From positions 7,487,981 to 7,551,980 of the forward strand of contig NW_009799179.1 of assembly GCF_000213175.1 (NCBI RefSeq): DNA of 64,000 nt, in the 5' to 3' direction. Of this stretch, positions 34,086-46,953 are shown piece by piece (positions within the stretch are counted from its first letter, which is position 1; each line of letters starts with the position of its first letter). Below the pieces are notes generated by a model. It was given only the letters and a program-made list of their open reading frames with translations, made no database searches and was not told the DNA's origin. This stretch comes from Neurospora tetrasperma FGSC 2508 (Eukaryota; Ascomycota; Sordariomycetes; Sordariales; Sordariaceae). The position numbers and the translations under genes are program-made.

Positions 34086-34112
34086 GTCTTCTTCTTCTTC
34101 TTCTGCTGCTGC
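34086..34112 (+). repeat. (CTT)n/(CTG)n triplet repeat
   Basis: Six CTT units followed by three CTG units. No reading frame of note uses them. Confidence 0.8.
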
Positions 34113-35278
34113 CTTGCTTTGCCAATTGATGCACTGTTGGATTGCGAAAGAGTCATTCGCTGACCTTTGGAGTCACCCTCTTCCTTCACAGGGTTGCCAC
34201 GCCCCGGTCCGTAAGCCATTGAAGCCCGCTTCAGAGCAAGCCGTGACTTGGGACGCAGCCAATCCGGTGATCACCTGCACGCACTGTAACTACACATATC
34301 CCTATCAGTAAGGCAAGACTGAGACATGGCTTGGCACAAAGTCCGGTCAGGTACATCCTTGAACTTAGTTTGAGAGTTAGTACTTGGTGGTGCTGTTCAC
34401 AAACCGGCCATGGACTCTGAAGCGATGATCAATCGGTGCCATTGGAGCCTCAAACCCTGGCGCAGATCAAGCCGACCGAAGGGAAGCAAAGCATGCCAGT
34501 TTGTTCCAATAGCTCCATGATTTCCAAAACTCTGCGTACACGTATTGTAAGTTGTTACACGTCTCTGCCGACAGTAGAGCTTGAACATCAGCTAACATTT
34601 GCTTTGTCCACTACAATGCGTAGTGAGGCATCTCTTGCTCTTGCGATGGACGAATTTGCTGCAATGTCGTACAGATGATTAACATCGATTGCCACGGTTG
34701 ATTAGAGAAACTTCATTTTGTTTCCGATCGTTGAGAAATCGGTGCCGCCTCCTGCAAAGGCCAGACGGGAAGGGAGTTTATTGGAGGTGTTTGGACGAGC
34801 CTCAACGTAACAGCGAGATGGTGTCGGCTGTGGCGGGAACCATGCTAGCAACGACATGGTCTGCGAGTTCGATTGATGATATGATGACCCATTGGCAGAG
34901 ACCACGCTTCTGGAGTTTTCAAAACTCACTTCATCATCCAAGCATGCCTCGTTATTTGATGCAATACCTCTCGCTGTCGTGATGAGGCCTGGCTTTCGGC
35001 GAGCATGAACTTCCGAATGCGTCCGGTGCCCGGTTTGCATTGTAGTAAGATGTCAGTTCACTGCCATCCAATTTCAAGCTCCAATCGCGCCATTCATCGC
35101 TCCGTCAGGTCGTAGCAGTTGGTGTTATCAATTGGGCAGATATTCCAACTGTATTGGGCATCCAGCGTGTCGCAGAAACGGGGCCTACAGTAGGCGCAAA
35201 CGGGTGTTTCGGAGACTGGCAAACGCAGAATTGTCAAAGGGCCCCACTGGTGCAGTTCAATGGGCACAACTTGAATCC

Positions 35279-35296
35279 AAAAAAAAAAAAAAAAAA
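35279..35296 (+). repeat. Poly-A tract
   Basis: A run of 18 A bases in a gene-poor region; no linked retroposon body was recognised. Confidence 0.9.
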
Positions 35297-36334
35297 GGGA
35301 AAGACGGACAGCTCATCGCGCGCGGGCGGTGTATCCGGACTATTCTCGCCAGTATTTTGCTACATGCAAATGCAAGTACGACTGCGTATATGGAGATTTG
35401 GATGGGAGGAAAGCGATTGGCCAATCAGACGTCGACCACGGGACGAAGGACGAGAGCATGCAAAGACCGCTGCGTACCGAGCGTACCTGTATGACAAATT
35501 GCGAATTGGGAGCATGCTGGAAGGCAGATGATGTCGATGGCATGGCACTGGTGTGTTGCCTTCATAAAAAAGTGGAAGCGAAAGGTGGTAAGGTGAGTCA
35601 CCGATTGACCTTGTCGCCTCCCGCTCCAGACCGAAGGGCCAGCATTGGATTAACAAGCAACTTGGCCTCCATGGTCCATAGCTGTTTGGTGAATCCTAGG
35701 TATGGTGGAGTTTGCGAGTTTCGCGGTTCCGTCGAAGAATTGCATTGGAGTCGTTTTGTGTGCTAAAAGTACTATGCACGCTACTACGGGTAACCAGGTC
35801 TAGAAGTGAGGGAACTTACCCCGCTATCAGCTGCGTTATCGAGAATTACCTTAAATGAACGAGAAATGGAAGTGGCAGTGAGGTATAAGGTAGGTAGGTA
35901 CCAATAGGTCCCTTGAAGTCCAGCAAAGTACTCCTTCCACATCGACGACGGGACCTACAAACGGATCACCACAGATCACCGAGTGTGCTTCTATCATTCG
36001 TCTTACCTCGCTCACTCAAGCGATATATCCCGATACTGTTCTTCTCCGCACTTAAGCCTGATGGCCTCCTACAGAGAGGCATATCTACCACACGATGGAG
36101 CTGTTGAGAGACCGTGCTGTCGAGAGCAGCATTCAGCAGCCTCAACGGCCCATTCGCGTCCTGCACAAGCCGCCAGTCCTTTCCACCTTGGTGGGCTATA
36201 CATCACGTATGTGGCAGCACGACAGAAAGGCTCCCCGTCTTGGATACCACAGAAACGTTTGATCGTGCCTGTCCAGGATGCCACGTACCCTTATCGTCAG
36301 CCTGCTCATCGAATTCCCCTCCTCACTGCATGAA

Positions 36335-36366
36335 GGCAGCGATCAAGGGAGGCAGCGATCAAGGGA
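36335..36366 (+). repeat. Tandem duplication of a 16-bp unit
   Basis: The unit GGCAGCGATCAAGGGA occurs twice with no spacer. It is a perfect, probably recent duplication in non-coding sequence. Confidence 0.9.
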
Positions 36367-39246
36367 CCGGCATCCCAAGCCTAACCAAGATTCTATCAAA
36401 AGCAACCAGCGAAAACACACCGCGGGGTTGACCAGCCTCCAGATGGGCCTCTTCTCCCCGCAGCGCCCGCGTGTGTGTGACGGCGCGGAGCCGGACACGC
36501 GAGCATCCACTCGGCCGGCTCTCATCCCGGTGGACTTGTGGGCCCTCCCGTTAACCTTGGACGGACCCCGCTTTCAACCCCTGATCATCTCAACTCAAGC
36601 CGTCCATTCAATCCCGACCCCGACCTCTTGACCGACAATGGCGGTGACAGGCTCTAGATGCATTGAATGCTGGCAATGGCATACATACCGCCAATGAGGC
36701 AAAGGCCTTTGGACAAGACCGATTGCCAACCACCAAATAGGCAAGCAATATTTTCAGCGCTTCGACCCTGGCGTGCCTGGGCTTTGGGCTCCAATATCCT
36801 TTCATCTTCGCCCTGGACTACAGACCAAAACTCCATTCAGCAACAAACAAAGACATATCTTCATGGAAGAGACAAACTCATTATCAAACCCCTTCCAACA
36901 GCAAGCAAACAAGTCCGAAATCAGAACCAACGTCAAGAACAAAACAAAACATTGAGTAAGGGAAAGATGTTTACCTTCTTACAACAATGATGGAGCCGGC
37001 ATCAAACTCAATTCCCATCTCCAAGTTCTGTTTATTGACCTAGCATCCGGGGTTCATGCATCGATACAATGATTGCTGCCCCGAACGGGCGCGTTGGACA
37101 CAGTTGGTTGGTCAACCGGAATTTTCTCCAGCTGACAGACAGATCACAACCCTGGCTCTGGTGTGGTTCCCCTTGCAGATACAGGGTTCTCGATAGCGGT
37201 TGACGCACTTACACTTAGAGCACTGCCCCCCAGAACGACCAAGCATCTAGTTTAGGTGCCACATGCCGAAAAGTGTTGGGAAAGAGAATGTCCTTCGAAT
37301 ATTTGGGCAGCTCAGTTTAAACATGCGCATTGTGCGCTACACGGTCAGATTCGACGAATACTATCTTCCTACAATACTTTGCCATACTCGACACCTCTTC
37401 AGAATCGTGTCTGCGCTCTCAGACTGACAAGCCAAGACACGCCTCTTTCTATCCCACCATACCAAGAAGAGCTTGAATCACGCCAGATGAACCACGCAGT
37501 AAGGCGCGAGTTTATCGATCAATCTACCGTAGTATGCCACCACTCGTAGTATTTTCACATACTATGCGTCCGCGCATCCGCCTGAACAACAGCTCGCAGC
37601 CGACACACCATGACTCTGTCACCTGACTTGACAATCGGACCTTGCCAATCTTGGCTACCCCTCGTCATGGGGTTGACCTTGGTCCCGTCACTTGTCTCAC
37701 TCCCACTCACCAGATGTCACCACCACCACACCCACTTGTTTCCCAATCGCCTCTTATCCGCTTTAGATTGCGCTAAAGATGAAAGTAAAGACGAGCATGA
37801 GGACGACATTGGACTTATGAGACTCGACCACGAGGACCATCCCGTTCCGCTAGACTCCCGGAAAAGGGTGTAATGACAATGGGAACTGCGATAAATCCAA
37901 GGCATGAGGCCCTCCTATGCTCCATCAAGCACGGTATCAATGGCTTCACTACGTACTGTTGCTGAGACTTCAGACACAGGAAGGTATTCATTAGCTCGAT
38001 TGACTAATCGTAGCTCATGATTGACAGTGACGAGATGTTTCATCGATAACAAGGCAGCCAATCGAGGCCATGTCTGCCCTAACATTGGTCACTGGCCCGC
38101 TCGCCATGTTTCTTGTATCGCCTCTCGGGGCGTATCCTAGGGCTGATTGAGCGGGTACATCGACCATTCACGGCCATCTGTCTGCCTCTGAAGGGTTCCC
38201 GCTACCCTAAGAGGTACATTCCTACACTACGCTCACCCTCTGCCATGCTATCGATCTCGTTGCTGTACACGATACGTACCTCGAGCACCAAAAAGTGCAT
38301 AACACCTGTTTCACATGTGGTGACTGTGACTTGCTGACCCTTATGTATCGATCAATATGGCAAATTCATAACCAGGACGCAGATAAGGAATCGGAACAGC
38401 CCAACCATGGACTCTTGTGGCCTATGGCCTGGCATAGGCTGCTGGAGCAGGTTCCCCAGAGCCTCAATGCTCCGGCTCGCGCAACACTAATAACAACGTG
38501 TTTGTGCTAGATTCGCTCCCCGTCGGTGCCTTTTGATGTCGTTGTAGTTTCCATGGCAGCATGTCCCATCAAACATTGAGATTTCCATAATGAACTGTAG
38601 ATCTGTTATCGGTAAGCATAGTGGCATGTACATGCTTCCTTGGCACTTGCATAAGGATGAACATGTCTCGCCCGGAGTCACTTGGACGGGCTAGCGATGC
38701 AGGGTTCCGATCATCAATTGAGATTTCAGCATGTTGCCTAATGCGCCTGAATCGATCGGAACAAAACGTGGAACGAGAGATATACTACTTACTCTCTTCT
38801 CAAACAAGCCAAGTCCTTCCTTCTAGATAGCAACGGTCTGACCTGTTGTCACATACTCTTAGATGCTTAGTGATTCCAATACCGTTGGTTTCTTTGTTCA
38901 TTCCAATTAGTCTCCATGACAACACACGAACCAACAGTCCACTCAACATCCCACACACCAACACCTTCATCCAATCAGGCTGTCCAATTCGCAGGCTTCC
39001 ATGTGATGTCCGCTGTGCCTGACGCCTCCCACTATATCTATGTCATTCTTTCCTTGTTCGCGTTCTTTGATACCGTCGCCCTACATACCCCTTCCCTCTA
39101 CACATTGTGATTGTCTTGTTTGGTACCTACAGTACAAATACCGATTAATAGAAGCGGGAGCACCTAACAATACCAAGGGTAGGTCACGCACCCAAAATTT
39201 GTAGAGGCACGTACATAATAAGCAAGTTATACAATAAATTGACCCT

Positions 39247-39268
39247 TACACCCACACCCACACCCATA
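39247..39268 (+). repeat. CCCACA-type hexamer repeat
   Basis: Three to four imperfect ACACCC units. The unit is not the usual fungal telomere repeat (CCCTAA). Confidence 0.7.
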
Positions 39269-39989
39269 CAACCCGCGGTCTTTATACACCCCAGGGGCCA
39301 ATTGGTCTTGTGCTGCCAACAACCTATAACCAAGGACCAATAGACAACATCTCTCATCTCTCACTACCTGAGTACTACTAGCTACCAACAACAACAATGC
39401 CAAGCAACGGAAGATTCGGATATAGCTCCTGCCAGCTTGTAATTCAATACCAATATTGACAGCAGACAACAAACTCTGATATATCCCTTGAGACCGGCAA
39501 AGGTTAGATCTGCCTAGCGTAGTGTACCTACGCTACCTGATTGATTATACATACACCTACTACTGTGCGCAAGTGACAAGTATAAACTCGGAATGAGTCA
39601 CGTTGACGCTCCCTGCCAGGAACATGACCGGAAGAGGCGCGGGGGGGTTGGTGCAGCCGTAAGGTGTACAACAAGATGTACGCACGTACTGTGTAGATAC
39701 CTACACTACTTGATGGTTGCTCATGGGCAGGGAACCGAGATGGGACTATAATGGTTACTTGAGCGAGGTGAGGAAACAAATGGGAAAGATGCCAAATAAC
39801 CTGCACTACGTATCGAAGTGTTGCTAAATGGGTTGAACAAAGGAAGCAGTATGGGCTAGTATGATAACAAGTAACAAGATTTCGCGGCCAATACAAGACC
39901 CCTTTAGAAGATGAGGGTTGAAAAAAAAACAAGGAAGGTGGGAAATCGAACAGATTGTAAGGAGAAAAAAATCAAAAAGATTATTTTCA

Positions 39990-40797
39990 NNNNNNNNNNN
40001 NNNNNNNNNNNNNNNNNNNNNNNNNNNNNNNNNNNNNNNNNNNNNNNNNNNNNNNNNNNNNNNNNNNNNNNNNNNNNNNNNNNNNNNNNNNNNNNNNNNN
40101 NNNNNNNNNNNNNNNNNNNNNNNNNNNNNNNNNNNNNNNNNNNNNNNNNNNNNNNNNNNNNNNNNNNNNNNNNNNNNNNNNNNNNNNNNNNNNNNNNNNN
40201 NNNNNNNNNNNNNNNNNNNNNNNNNNNNNNNNNNNNNNNNNNNNNNNNNNNNNNNNNNNNNNNNNNNNNNNNNNNNNNNNNNNNNNNNNNNNNNNNNNNN
40301 NNNNNNNNNNNNNNNNNNNNNNNNNNNNNNNNNNNNNNNNNNNNNNNNNNNNNNNNNNNNNNNNNNNNNNNNNNNNNNNNNNNNNNNNNNNNNNNNNNNN
40401 NNNNNNNNNNNNNNNNNNNNNNNNNNNNNNNNNNNNNNNNNNNNNNNNNNNNNNNNNNNNNNNNNNNNNNNNNNNNNNNNNNNNNNNNNNNNNNNNNNNN
40501 NNNNNNNNNNNNNNNNNNNNNNNNNNNNNNNNNNNNNNNNNNNNNNNNNNNNNNNNNNNNNNNNNNNNNNNNNNNNNNNNNNNNNNNNNNNNNNNNNNNN
40601 NNNNNNNNNNNNNNNNNNNNNNNNNNNNNNNNNNNNNNNNNNNNNNNNNNNNNNNNNNNNNNNNNNNNNNNNNNNNNNNNNNNNNNNNNNNNNNNNNNNN
40701 NNNNNNNNNNNNNNNNNNNNNNNNNNNNNNNNNNNNNNNNNNNNNNNNNNNNNNNNNNNNNNNNNNNNNNNNNNNNNNNNNNNNNNNNNNNNNNNNN
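39990..40797. other. Assembly gap (N run, 808 bases)
   Basis: Unknown sequence. Any frame crossing it is an artefact. The left edge is A-rich (GAAAAAAAAACAAGG-like), which may be why assembly failed there. Confidence 0.99.
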
Positions 40798-42899
40798 ACC
40801 ACTAAACCACTGGCGCTATATGCTGAATCATGCCAAAGAGACTCAGCAGAAGTGCCAATATACCCACTCCAAAGCCTAATCATAGATACTGAAATGGTCA
40901 TCTTCTCCGAACTCTCTCCTCCTTTTCCTTACACGTTTTATCAGTTATCCAAGGAATGAAACATAGACTGTCTATTCCGCGATATCATTCCCTAGTGAGG
41001 ATACTGCAAAACCGTATGTACATGTACCATGCCATGCCCGTTGCTGCAGCCGAAGTGAACAATGGAACTTCAACAAACCCGGGAAATACGCATCGCATCG
41101 CATCGCATCGCGACCGCACCGATTGGCCTACCTACACATCGACTAAGCCGGAAGCTTGACAACATACCTGTGCAGATGTGCATGTCGACGGGAGTGAGCA
41201 GGTCGCGCCGGCGGAGGAGGCACGTATGCGCTATGTAGGTAGCTGCTGGGTGCGGTAATCTGCCAGGCATGCAGTACCGCACCGAAACTCGCGGACATCG
41301 GATTTTAGGTCAGCGAAATATTCACCAAGTAACTCCGAAGCAGGTCATGTGCAAAGGTAAATGCAATGCACACAGGCCGAACGAAGGACAAACAAACCCC
41401 GTTGCAGTTATTTTTCCCACATCCTGCTTCGGCTAGGTACATACTGATGCTTCATGCACAGTCAGCGAAACAGACTGTAACCATTTGAGTCTTTTGTAGA
41501 AAATCCCAATTTTGATGCAGGTACGCTGCTCAGACTGCTTGAACATGACGGATATGTAGCCGGTTCTAGGGAAGGTTTCTTGGACCTGATATCCGATGTT
41601 CGACATCTTTTACGGTAGGTATGATGTTGGATGAGTGAGTGCTTCATCGATGTTGTGGGACACTGGCGATGACTGTAGCCATCAGGCTAGGTATCTTCTA
41701 CAATGACTATGGCCCATGTAGACTTTATGTGTGGGAGTAAATCCAGGGAGTGATTGTCTTTATTACCTTTCTCCAATGCATTGGTATCTTGTGTCTGCGT
41801 GTGAGAGAGGACAAGGTCTACCATCTGATTCCAGGTCCCTCAAAGTATACGCCTGTCCTCCACATGCTAGGCAGCCATCGGCCTGCTTACACATTGACCA
41901 AGCTCGGTCATGTTGGGGAGGTGTCGGTCATCTTCAAACTTTCGCAGGAGGCGGTTTACCGCTTTCAACCACCGCCCAAAAAGCCGACTAGTCAACCTCT
42001 TGACCAAATCACATATCGACCGTTCTTCTTCTCCACGCGGTTCACCGAGAACCTGGAGCGAAACTGGGGAGCTGCGGTACAGAAGTGTGTGACTGACTAA
42101 CCCGATGGGCAAGCGAGTGACACACAGAATGGAATAGGCTCGACGCAACGCAAATGGTTGAGCCAATGGATGTGTGCAGTGTAATAGAAGACTCCGGAAG
42201 CCACGGTGAAGGGGGACTGAAATTTACCAGAAGAGATAAGCTGAGGACCGCGCGTCTGGTTTTTGCCACTACCACGGAAGTCTGGGAGGCCTCCCGTATA
42301 TATAATAATCATCGAGGTTTAGGTTGCCGGTAACCATCCTGGTTTGGTCGTGTTCAAGAAGCTTCTAGAGGGTCTCCCTTGTTGTCCGTACTGGTCATAT
42401 TGCTGGCGGTTCTATAAACTTCGCGCCAAGGGGCCATACCATGATCCATATTGTCAATATGCCGAGCCATGACACACGCATTTGAGTGGAACGCCAGATA
42501 GAACGTCAGAGGCACGAGGTCCCCCATACACCTGCCTGTTCCTGGATAAGGCTGCCTAATTGTCTTCTGCGACATGTATCACAGGGTAAAGCAGGGCGTC
42601 GTGTACGCCGCCAATAAGCCCACTCCTGCGAAACATGCGGGATAGGTTGTTGTATGATCGGCGCCTTCAGTCGCGGGTTGTACTGGGCAATGTCCCTGTT
42701 TAACGCAATGTTGTGTCCAGTGGGCTGAGTGCGGTGGGGCCAGACTTCGCTTCTTGGTGTTTTGGGATGTTGTTGGAGGTCCTTGACTGATCTCGACAAT
42801 CGAGCTTTCTAACACCCAGAGGCTTTGAAATGGCCTGCAGAGAATGGCAATTCAGGCGAGAGGTGTGTCGGATTGCGCATCGAAGAGAGTTGTTAGCAA
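40798..42899. other. Intergenic region right of the gap
   Basis: No supported gene. Two overlapping plus-strand frames at 41731-42100 (86 and 116 codons) have no recognisable domain. The stretch from 42300 to 42899 is the 3' flank of the F-box gene. Confidence 0.5.
41090..41112 (+). repeat. (GCATC)n microsatellite
   Basis: About four and a half perfect GCATC units in intergenic sequence. Confidence 0.9.
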
Positions 42900-44948
42900 C
42901 TAGGTAAAGTCATAAACCATCAAACTCTCGCCCCCACCTCTCTTCTCTTTCAACACAATGACCACTTCATCGTCGAATCCCACCCAGTTCCTACGTTCAT
43001 CCCAATCGTATTCCAAATCTTCTTTGTTGTCCAATGCAAGGCCGCCGCCGCTGGGAGGAGCCGAGCCGCTTTTGTTATCACTTGAGGCAGCAGGACCGGG
43101 TTTAATCTCGATGCTTCGGCTGCCAATTCCGCTTGACCGTCCTTCCAGCTCCCAGACTCGCATCTCTTCACCCCGCGAGCTGACACTAACGGCCTTTCCC
43201 CGCGCCGTTATCTCGGCATTGCTAATTCCCGATGTGTGGCCCCATAACCGAATACCACGTGAGATGGACAGCGACGAGGCGGTTGATGTGCACATGTGCA
43301 GCACAAGGGTGTTGTCAGGCAGAGTGGCGAGAAGATAAGGGTGAGTGTAGCAAAGTGTCGTAGGCCCGACTGTAACTGGAGGGGTTCGCGAGGATGGGCT
43401 ATCCGGTTCTCGAGATCTAGCAACAATTTCATGTAAGGGTGTTGTTGGTGTTTCTTGCAGCCCACTGCCAGTGTCTAACGGCATGGTGTATGCTGTTTTT
43501 GTTGTAGTGATGTCGGGAGCGGACTTGACGCCTGTACTTGGGGCGCGGATGTGCATGTCCTGAAGACCGATGGACCAGCCCCTCCGAGTGGGAAAAGTGT
43601 AAGCTATTGAGGCGACGGTTGTCAAAGCCATCTTTCGTATGGATAGTGCAAGAGGAGGTCTCGAGGAGTAAGAGTTGAGTGATGTGAGCAAATATGGCGC
43701 TGGAAGCGTATCGGTATCGTGTTCAGAGGCACCCGACTTCTCCTCCATTGGACCACCCGCTTCTGTCATCGTTCTCGCCTCGCCACCCGCCCCCGAGTTC
43801 TGAGCCGATTGGTCTGCCGGTGGCTGCTGGGGTACCTCGAAGGTATAAAGCGATACCAATACCGCTGCCGTGGCCGTCAACAGGTAGGGATACGATAGGG
43901 CCATCGCAACGAGTTCCCCATTACTCGACTTTTCGTGTTTGTACCGCCTTACAAGACGGTTCTCGCCACTGAAAAACCTCCAAACCCCAAAACTCCCGTC
44001 AAGGAAACCCACTCCCACGTCCAACATCCCGTGGTCCAACTCGTAGTCGTCAATAGCAATACAGCTTGGCGTAGAGTCCAGCCCGTCCTCGCAGAGACTC
44101 ACTTGCGCCAGCAGATGTCTGCTCTTCAGATCCCATGTGCGCAAACCCGACACCTTGTCCGCGGTGATCGCAATCCCTTCGACCACTTTTACGAGCACCT
44201 TTCGCTCCTGTTGTTGATGATTTCCCTCTTGCGTCGTGTCCGCCGTACCCCCTATCCTCAGCTCTTCAACCGCGCATTTGCCCCTCGACCAATTGTATCG
44301 GATCTTATACTGCCTCTTCCAGTTAACAGGCTCCCATTTCCGCTCTTGTGACCGTCCGTCGACTTCTACGCCTAGTCCGCTGTTGTCGAAAGTGCTTTGC
44401 TCGTCTCTCCTCCTCTTGCTTCCAGTCTTGATTCCCTCCTCCTTCTTTGCTTGAACAAGTCCACCACGTCGCCCATCAGCCCATAGTGTCCTTCTGCCCG
44501 AGTAATGCAATTTGTGGCCGGTACCGCCACCACTGGCCGCGGTGTCTCTGAATCCCGGTATCCTCATGGCGCGCGGTAGCACGAAGCGCGCGTAGTATAA
44601 CGCCTTCCATAATTGAGAATCTCCAGCGAGCTGGTAGAAGCGGCGCGACACTGGGGCGACGGCGAGGAGGTGTTGGAGTGGAAGGAACGATAGGATGCGA
44701 ATGAGCAGCTCGTCTGAGAGAGAGGAGAGTAGATCGCGGGATATGCTATTACGTGTAGGGTTAGAGTCGGGCTGCTGAACGCGCGTCGGCCGCCTGGCCG
44801 GCAGGGCAATGTCGTCGTCTACGGAATGAGGATTGAGTCGTCGGCGTTTCGCGTGCGGCAGAAATTCGGTGTTGTCGTGATCGCTTTCGTCATGATAGTC
44901 GGATTCATCGTCGTAGGCAACCAGAGGCTGTGTTCTTTTGCTGGCCAT
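42900..44948 (-). CDS. F-box protein with WD40-like repeats
   Basis: F-box proteins are substrate receptors of SCF ubiquitin ligases: the F-box binds Skp1 and the repeat domain binds substrate. A single exon encodes 682 aa from ATG 44948 (MASKRTQPLVAYDDESDYHD); the frame is open three codons further but the first codon there is TTG. An Asp/Glu-rich start is followed by a basic cluster (AKRRRLNPH, a likely nuclear signal). The F-box lies at about residues 70-115: LLSSLSDELLIRILSFLPLQ, HLLAVAPVSRRFYQLAGDSQ, LWKALYYARF. The C-terminal two thirds hold degenerate WD-type blades: AITADKVSGLRTWDLKSRHL, GVGFLDGSFGVWRF, ISRGIRLWGHTSGISNAEIT, SVSSRGEEMRVWELEGR. Low-complexity loops separate them. The substrate is unknown. 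Confidence 0.85.
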   Translation of the reverse strand: MASKRTQPLVAYDDESDYHDESDHDNTEFLPHAKRRRLNPHSVDDDIALPARRPTRVQQPDSNPTRNSISRDLLSSLSDELLIRILSFLPLQHLLAVAPVSRRFYQLAGDSQLWKALYYARFVLPRAMRIPGFRDTAASGGGTGHKLHYSGRRTLWADGRRGGLVQAKKEEGIKTGSKRRRDEQSTFDNSGLGVEVDGRSQERKWEPVNWKRQYKIRYNWSRGKCAVEELRIGGTADTTQEGNHQQQERKVLVKVVEGIAITADKVSGLRTWDLKSRHLLAQVSLCEDGLDSTPSCIAIDDYELDHGMLDVGVGFLDGSFGVWRFFSGENRLVRRYKHEKSSNGELVAMALSYPYLLTATAAVLVSLYTFEVPQQPPADQSAQNSGAGGEARTMTEAGGPMEEKSGASEHDTDTLPAPYLLTSLNSYSSRPPLALSIRKMALTTVASIAYTFPTRRGWSIGLQDMHIRAPSTGVKSAPDITTTKTAYTMPLDTGSGLQETPTTPLHEIVARSREPDSPSSRTPPVTVGPTTLCYTHPYLLATLPDNTLVLHMCTSTASSLSISRGIRLWGHTSGISNAEITARGKAVSVSSRGEEMRVWELEGRSSGIGSRSIEIKPGPAASSDNKSGSAPPSGGGLALDNKEDLEYDWDERRNWVGFDDEVVIVLKEKRGGGESLMVYDFT

Positions 44949-45343
44949 TTTGCACAATTAGCCGCCCTTGTATTCTCCAGCCAAAAAACAACGCTACTAG
45001 AAGCTGTTTCACGGGCATGCGCGAGCAGGATCCAGGCTGAAGAGCGGACGTGGTTGATTTGAAGCTTGCGGACGAAGTTGCAAGAGCTCAAAGGACAAGA
45101 GGAAGATTCAAGACACCAGGATGTGTTTCGTCGTCGCAGTTCCCGTTTCTGGGTAAGTGGCAATGCCAAGCCTTTTGGGTTCTGGGGTTCCATCCTCTTG
45201 TATGTATGTACAAGTAGGATTACACAACAGCATGCGTACATGCTACGTTCTAGTGTGATTGCTAACGGTTCTGCACTGATGCCATATTTCAATTGAGCTC
45301 TATGCTAACAGACACTAACTATAAAAAATGCATACCACTCTCC
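44949..45343. promoter_or_regulatory. F-box gene upstream region / lactonase 3' flank
   Basis: Under 400 bases between two genes read in the same direction; it must hold the F-box gene promoter and the end of the lactonase transcript. Confidence 0.5.
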
Positions 45344-46953
45344 TCAATAAAGCTGACCAGGGAACGCCCCCTCGGCCTTCAACGTGGCATAGTATAACTT
45401 CGTTTCCGCAAGGATCACCATCCGACCCTTTCCAGCAAACTGGAAGTTGGCGACCGTGCTGCCGATCCAGATCTTTCCGAGCAGCTTTCCGGACGGGTTG
45501 TACACATGCACGCCGTCGCCGCAGCCCGCGTACAGGTTACCTTTGGTGTCGACGTGAACGCCATCCGGCACACCAGTCGCGATGAAGGCGAAAGTCTTGC
45601 GGTTGGAGAAGGTGCCATCTTCTTCAACGTCATAGCGGTAACTTTGTGTGAAATGCAATGTCAGAGCAGTTGTTGGCTGGCGACTAGACGACAAAGATGG
45701 CAGAACTTACATGCTCGATGGGAAGGATGAGTTACGCCCGAAGAAGCCCTGGATGACACCGGTATCGGTCACGTAGGCATGTTGGCCGTCTGGGGAGAAG
45801 GTGATGCCTGGTATCATAGGTTAGCCCTCTCCCTCCAGTGAAGAACTATAGACGGGACATCCGCTTACCGTTAGGCATATTAAACCCATCAGCCGCAACG
45901 GCCACAGCCCCAGATGTCTCGTTGAATCTCCAAACCTGCTTTTGAATGACAGTCTCGGGCCGGAAATCCTGAACATAGCCGTAGGTAGTATCGGTAAAGT
46001 AAATGTCTCCGGTGCGCGGGTTGATTGCAACGTCATTGATGGAGTTAAACTGACGGCCAAAGTAGTTGTCCAGGATGACCGTGGCATTATAAGGAGCATT
46101 TGGAGACATGACATAAAGCGCCGGAGCAACTCTGCTGCCCTGTCCCTCGCCGGCGAAAAGGATTCTGTTCCTGTAGTTTGTTGCGCCTAATGAAGCAGTT
46201 AGTATCACACTGTTTCCCTCTTTTCCCCCTTTGACCCAATCCCTTTGATCACTTCTCTTTTTGTGGATAAAAGACATACCATTGGGGTTGATGATAGCAG
46301 GAGTCGCTACGGCCAAGTGAACGTCGACCTTGCCAGTGGCATTTCTCTCCGCCGATACATCAGCCGTCACTTGGGAAAGCGAGATCCTTTGAATGATGGC
46401 CGACCTGTTGAGCCCAGTGCCGGCGGCGGGATCACCCGCGTTTTGCACAAAGAAGACGTCATCCGTGGACGGGACCCTAAAATCCTGACCATCAGTTTTT
46501 TGTTGCCAGTTATCTTGCCTACAGCATAGTTCAGGTAAAGACCTACCAGACAGCAGCTTCATGAAACATCGGGTTAGTTCCCGATGACTTAAGAAGCGTA
46601 AGAGTCGGGTTAGCTCCAATAATATCCAAAAACTCCTCATCGTAAATGTGGAAGGGCTTCTCGAAGAGGGAGTCCTTTGTTGTTCCAGGCGGGATGAAGA
46701 GCTGCTCGCGCACAAGGTGTGACAGGTTAGCGGGGAGCATGTCGAAACATGGCGATTCTCATTTTGGCAGACGTACAGTACTATAATTGGCTACAGTAGG
46801 AGGCGGCACGTCCCCCAGAACGTTGAAACTCTTTTGGTTGATGACCTGTGCCTGAGCCGGAACATTGTTGCCCTGGGCAGTGGCAGTTGCCAGGAGCAAC
46901 GCCGTCGCCCCGGAGAGGAGGGGCGCGAGAGACGTACGCCGAGCGTGGACCAT
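45344..46953 (-). CDS. Secreted SMP-30/gluconolactonase-family lactonase
   Basis: Members of this beta-propeller family hydrolyse sugar lactones to aldonic acids using a bound divalent metal. Six exons (minus): 46777-46953, 46547-46704, 46280-46476, 45869-46186, 45711-45807 and 45344-45641, together 414 aa with all phases consistent; donors GTACGT, GTAGGT, GTATGT, GTAAGC, GTAAGT. The second exon could start three bases later. A signal peptide is clear: Met-Val-His-Ala-Arg-Arg, hydrophobic core LLSGATALLLATATA, likely cut near Ala-Gln-Gly. Family blocks: PTLTLLKSSGTNPMFHEAAVW (start of propeller, with the metal-ligand-type Glu after His), STDDVFFVQNAG, YFGRQFNSINDVAINPRTGD, IYFTDTTYGYVQDFRP, GITFSPDGQHAYVTDTG, GVPDGVHVDTKGNLYAGCGD and GVHVYNPSGKLLGKI. 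The Asn-Asp and Asp-Gly pairs are the usual metal/active-site positions. It is divergent from the AA9 gene to the right. Confidence 0.9.

Larger units (their letters stand above)
32122..39989. other. Gene-poor interval, left of the assembly gap
   Basis: Nearly 8 kb with no supported gene. Frames of up to 145 codons exist on both strands but overlap each other and show no domain, signal peptide or splice logic. It contains several low-complexity stretches (listed separately) and many TAGGTA/GGTACC-type short motifs. A lineage-specific gene or a non-coding RNA cannot be ruled out without transcript data. Confidence 0.5.

Noticed and set aside
39247-39268. Telomere-like repeat
   Set aside because: The unit is CCCACA-like, not CCCTAA, and only a few copies are present inside the contig.
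39911-40901. Frames of about 300 codons on both strands
   Set aside because: They are produced by the run of N bases and carry no information.
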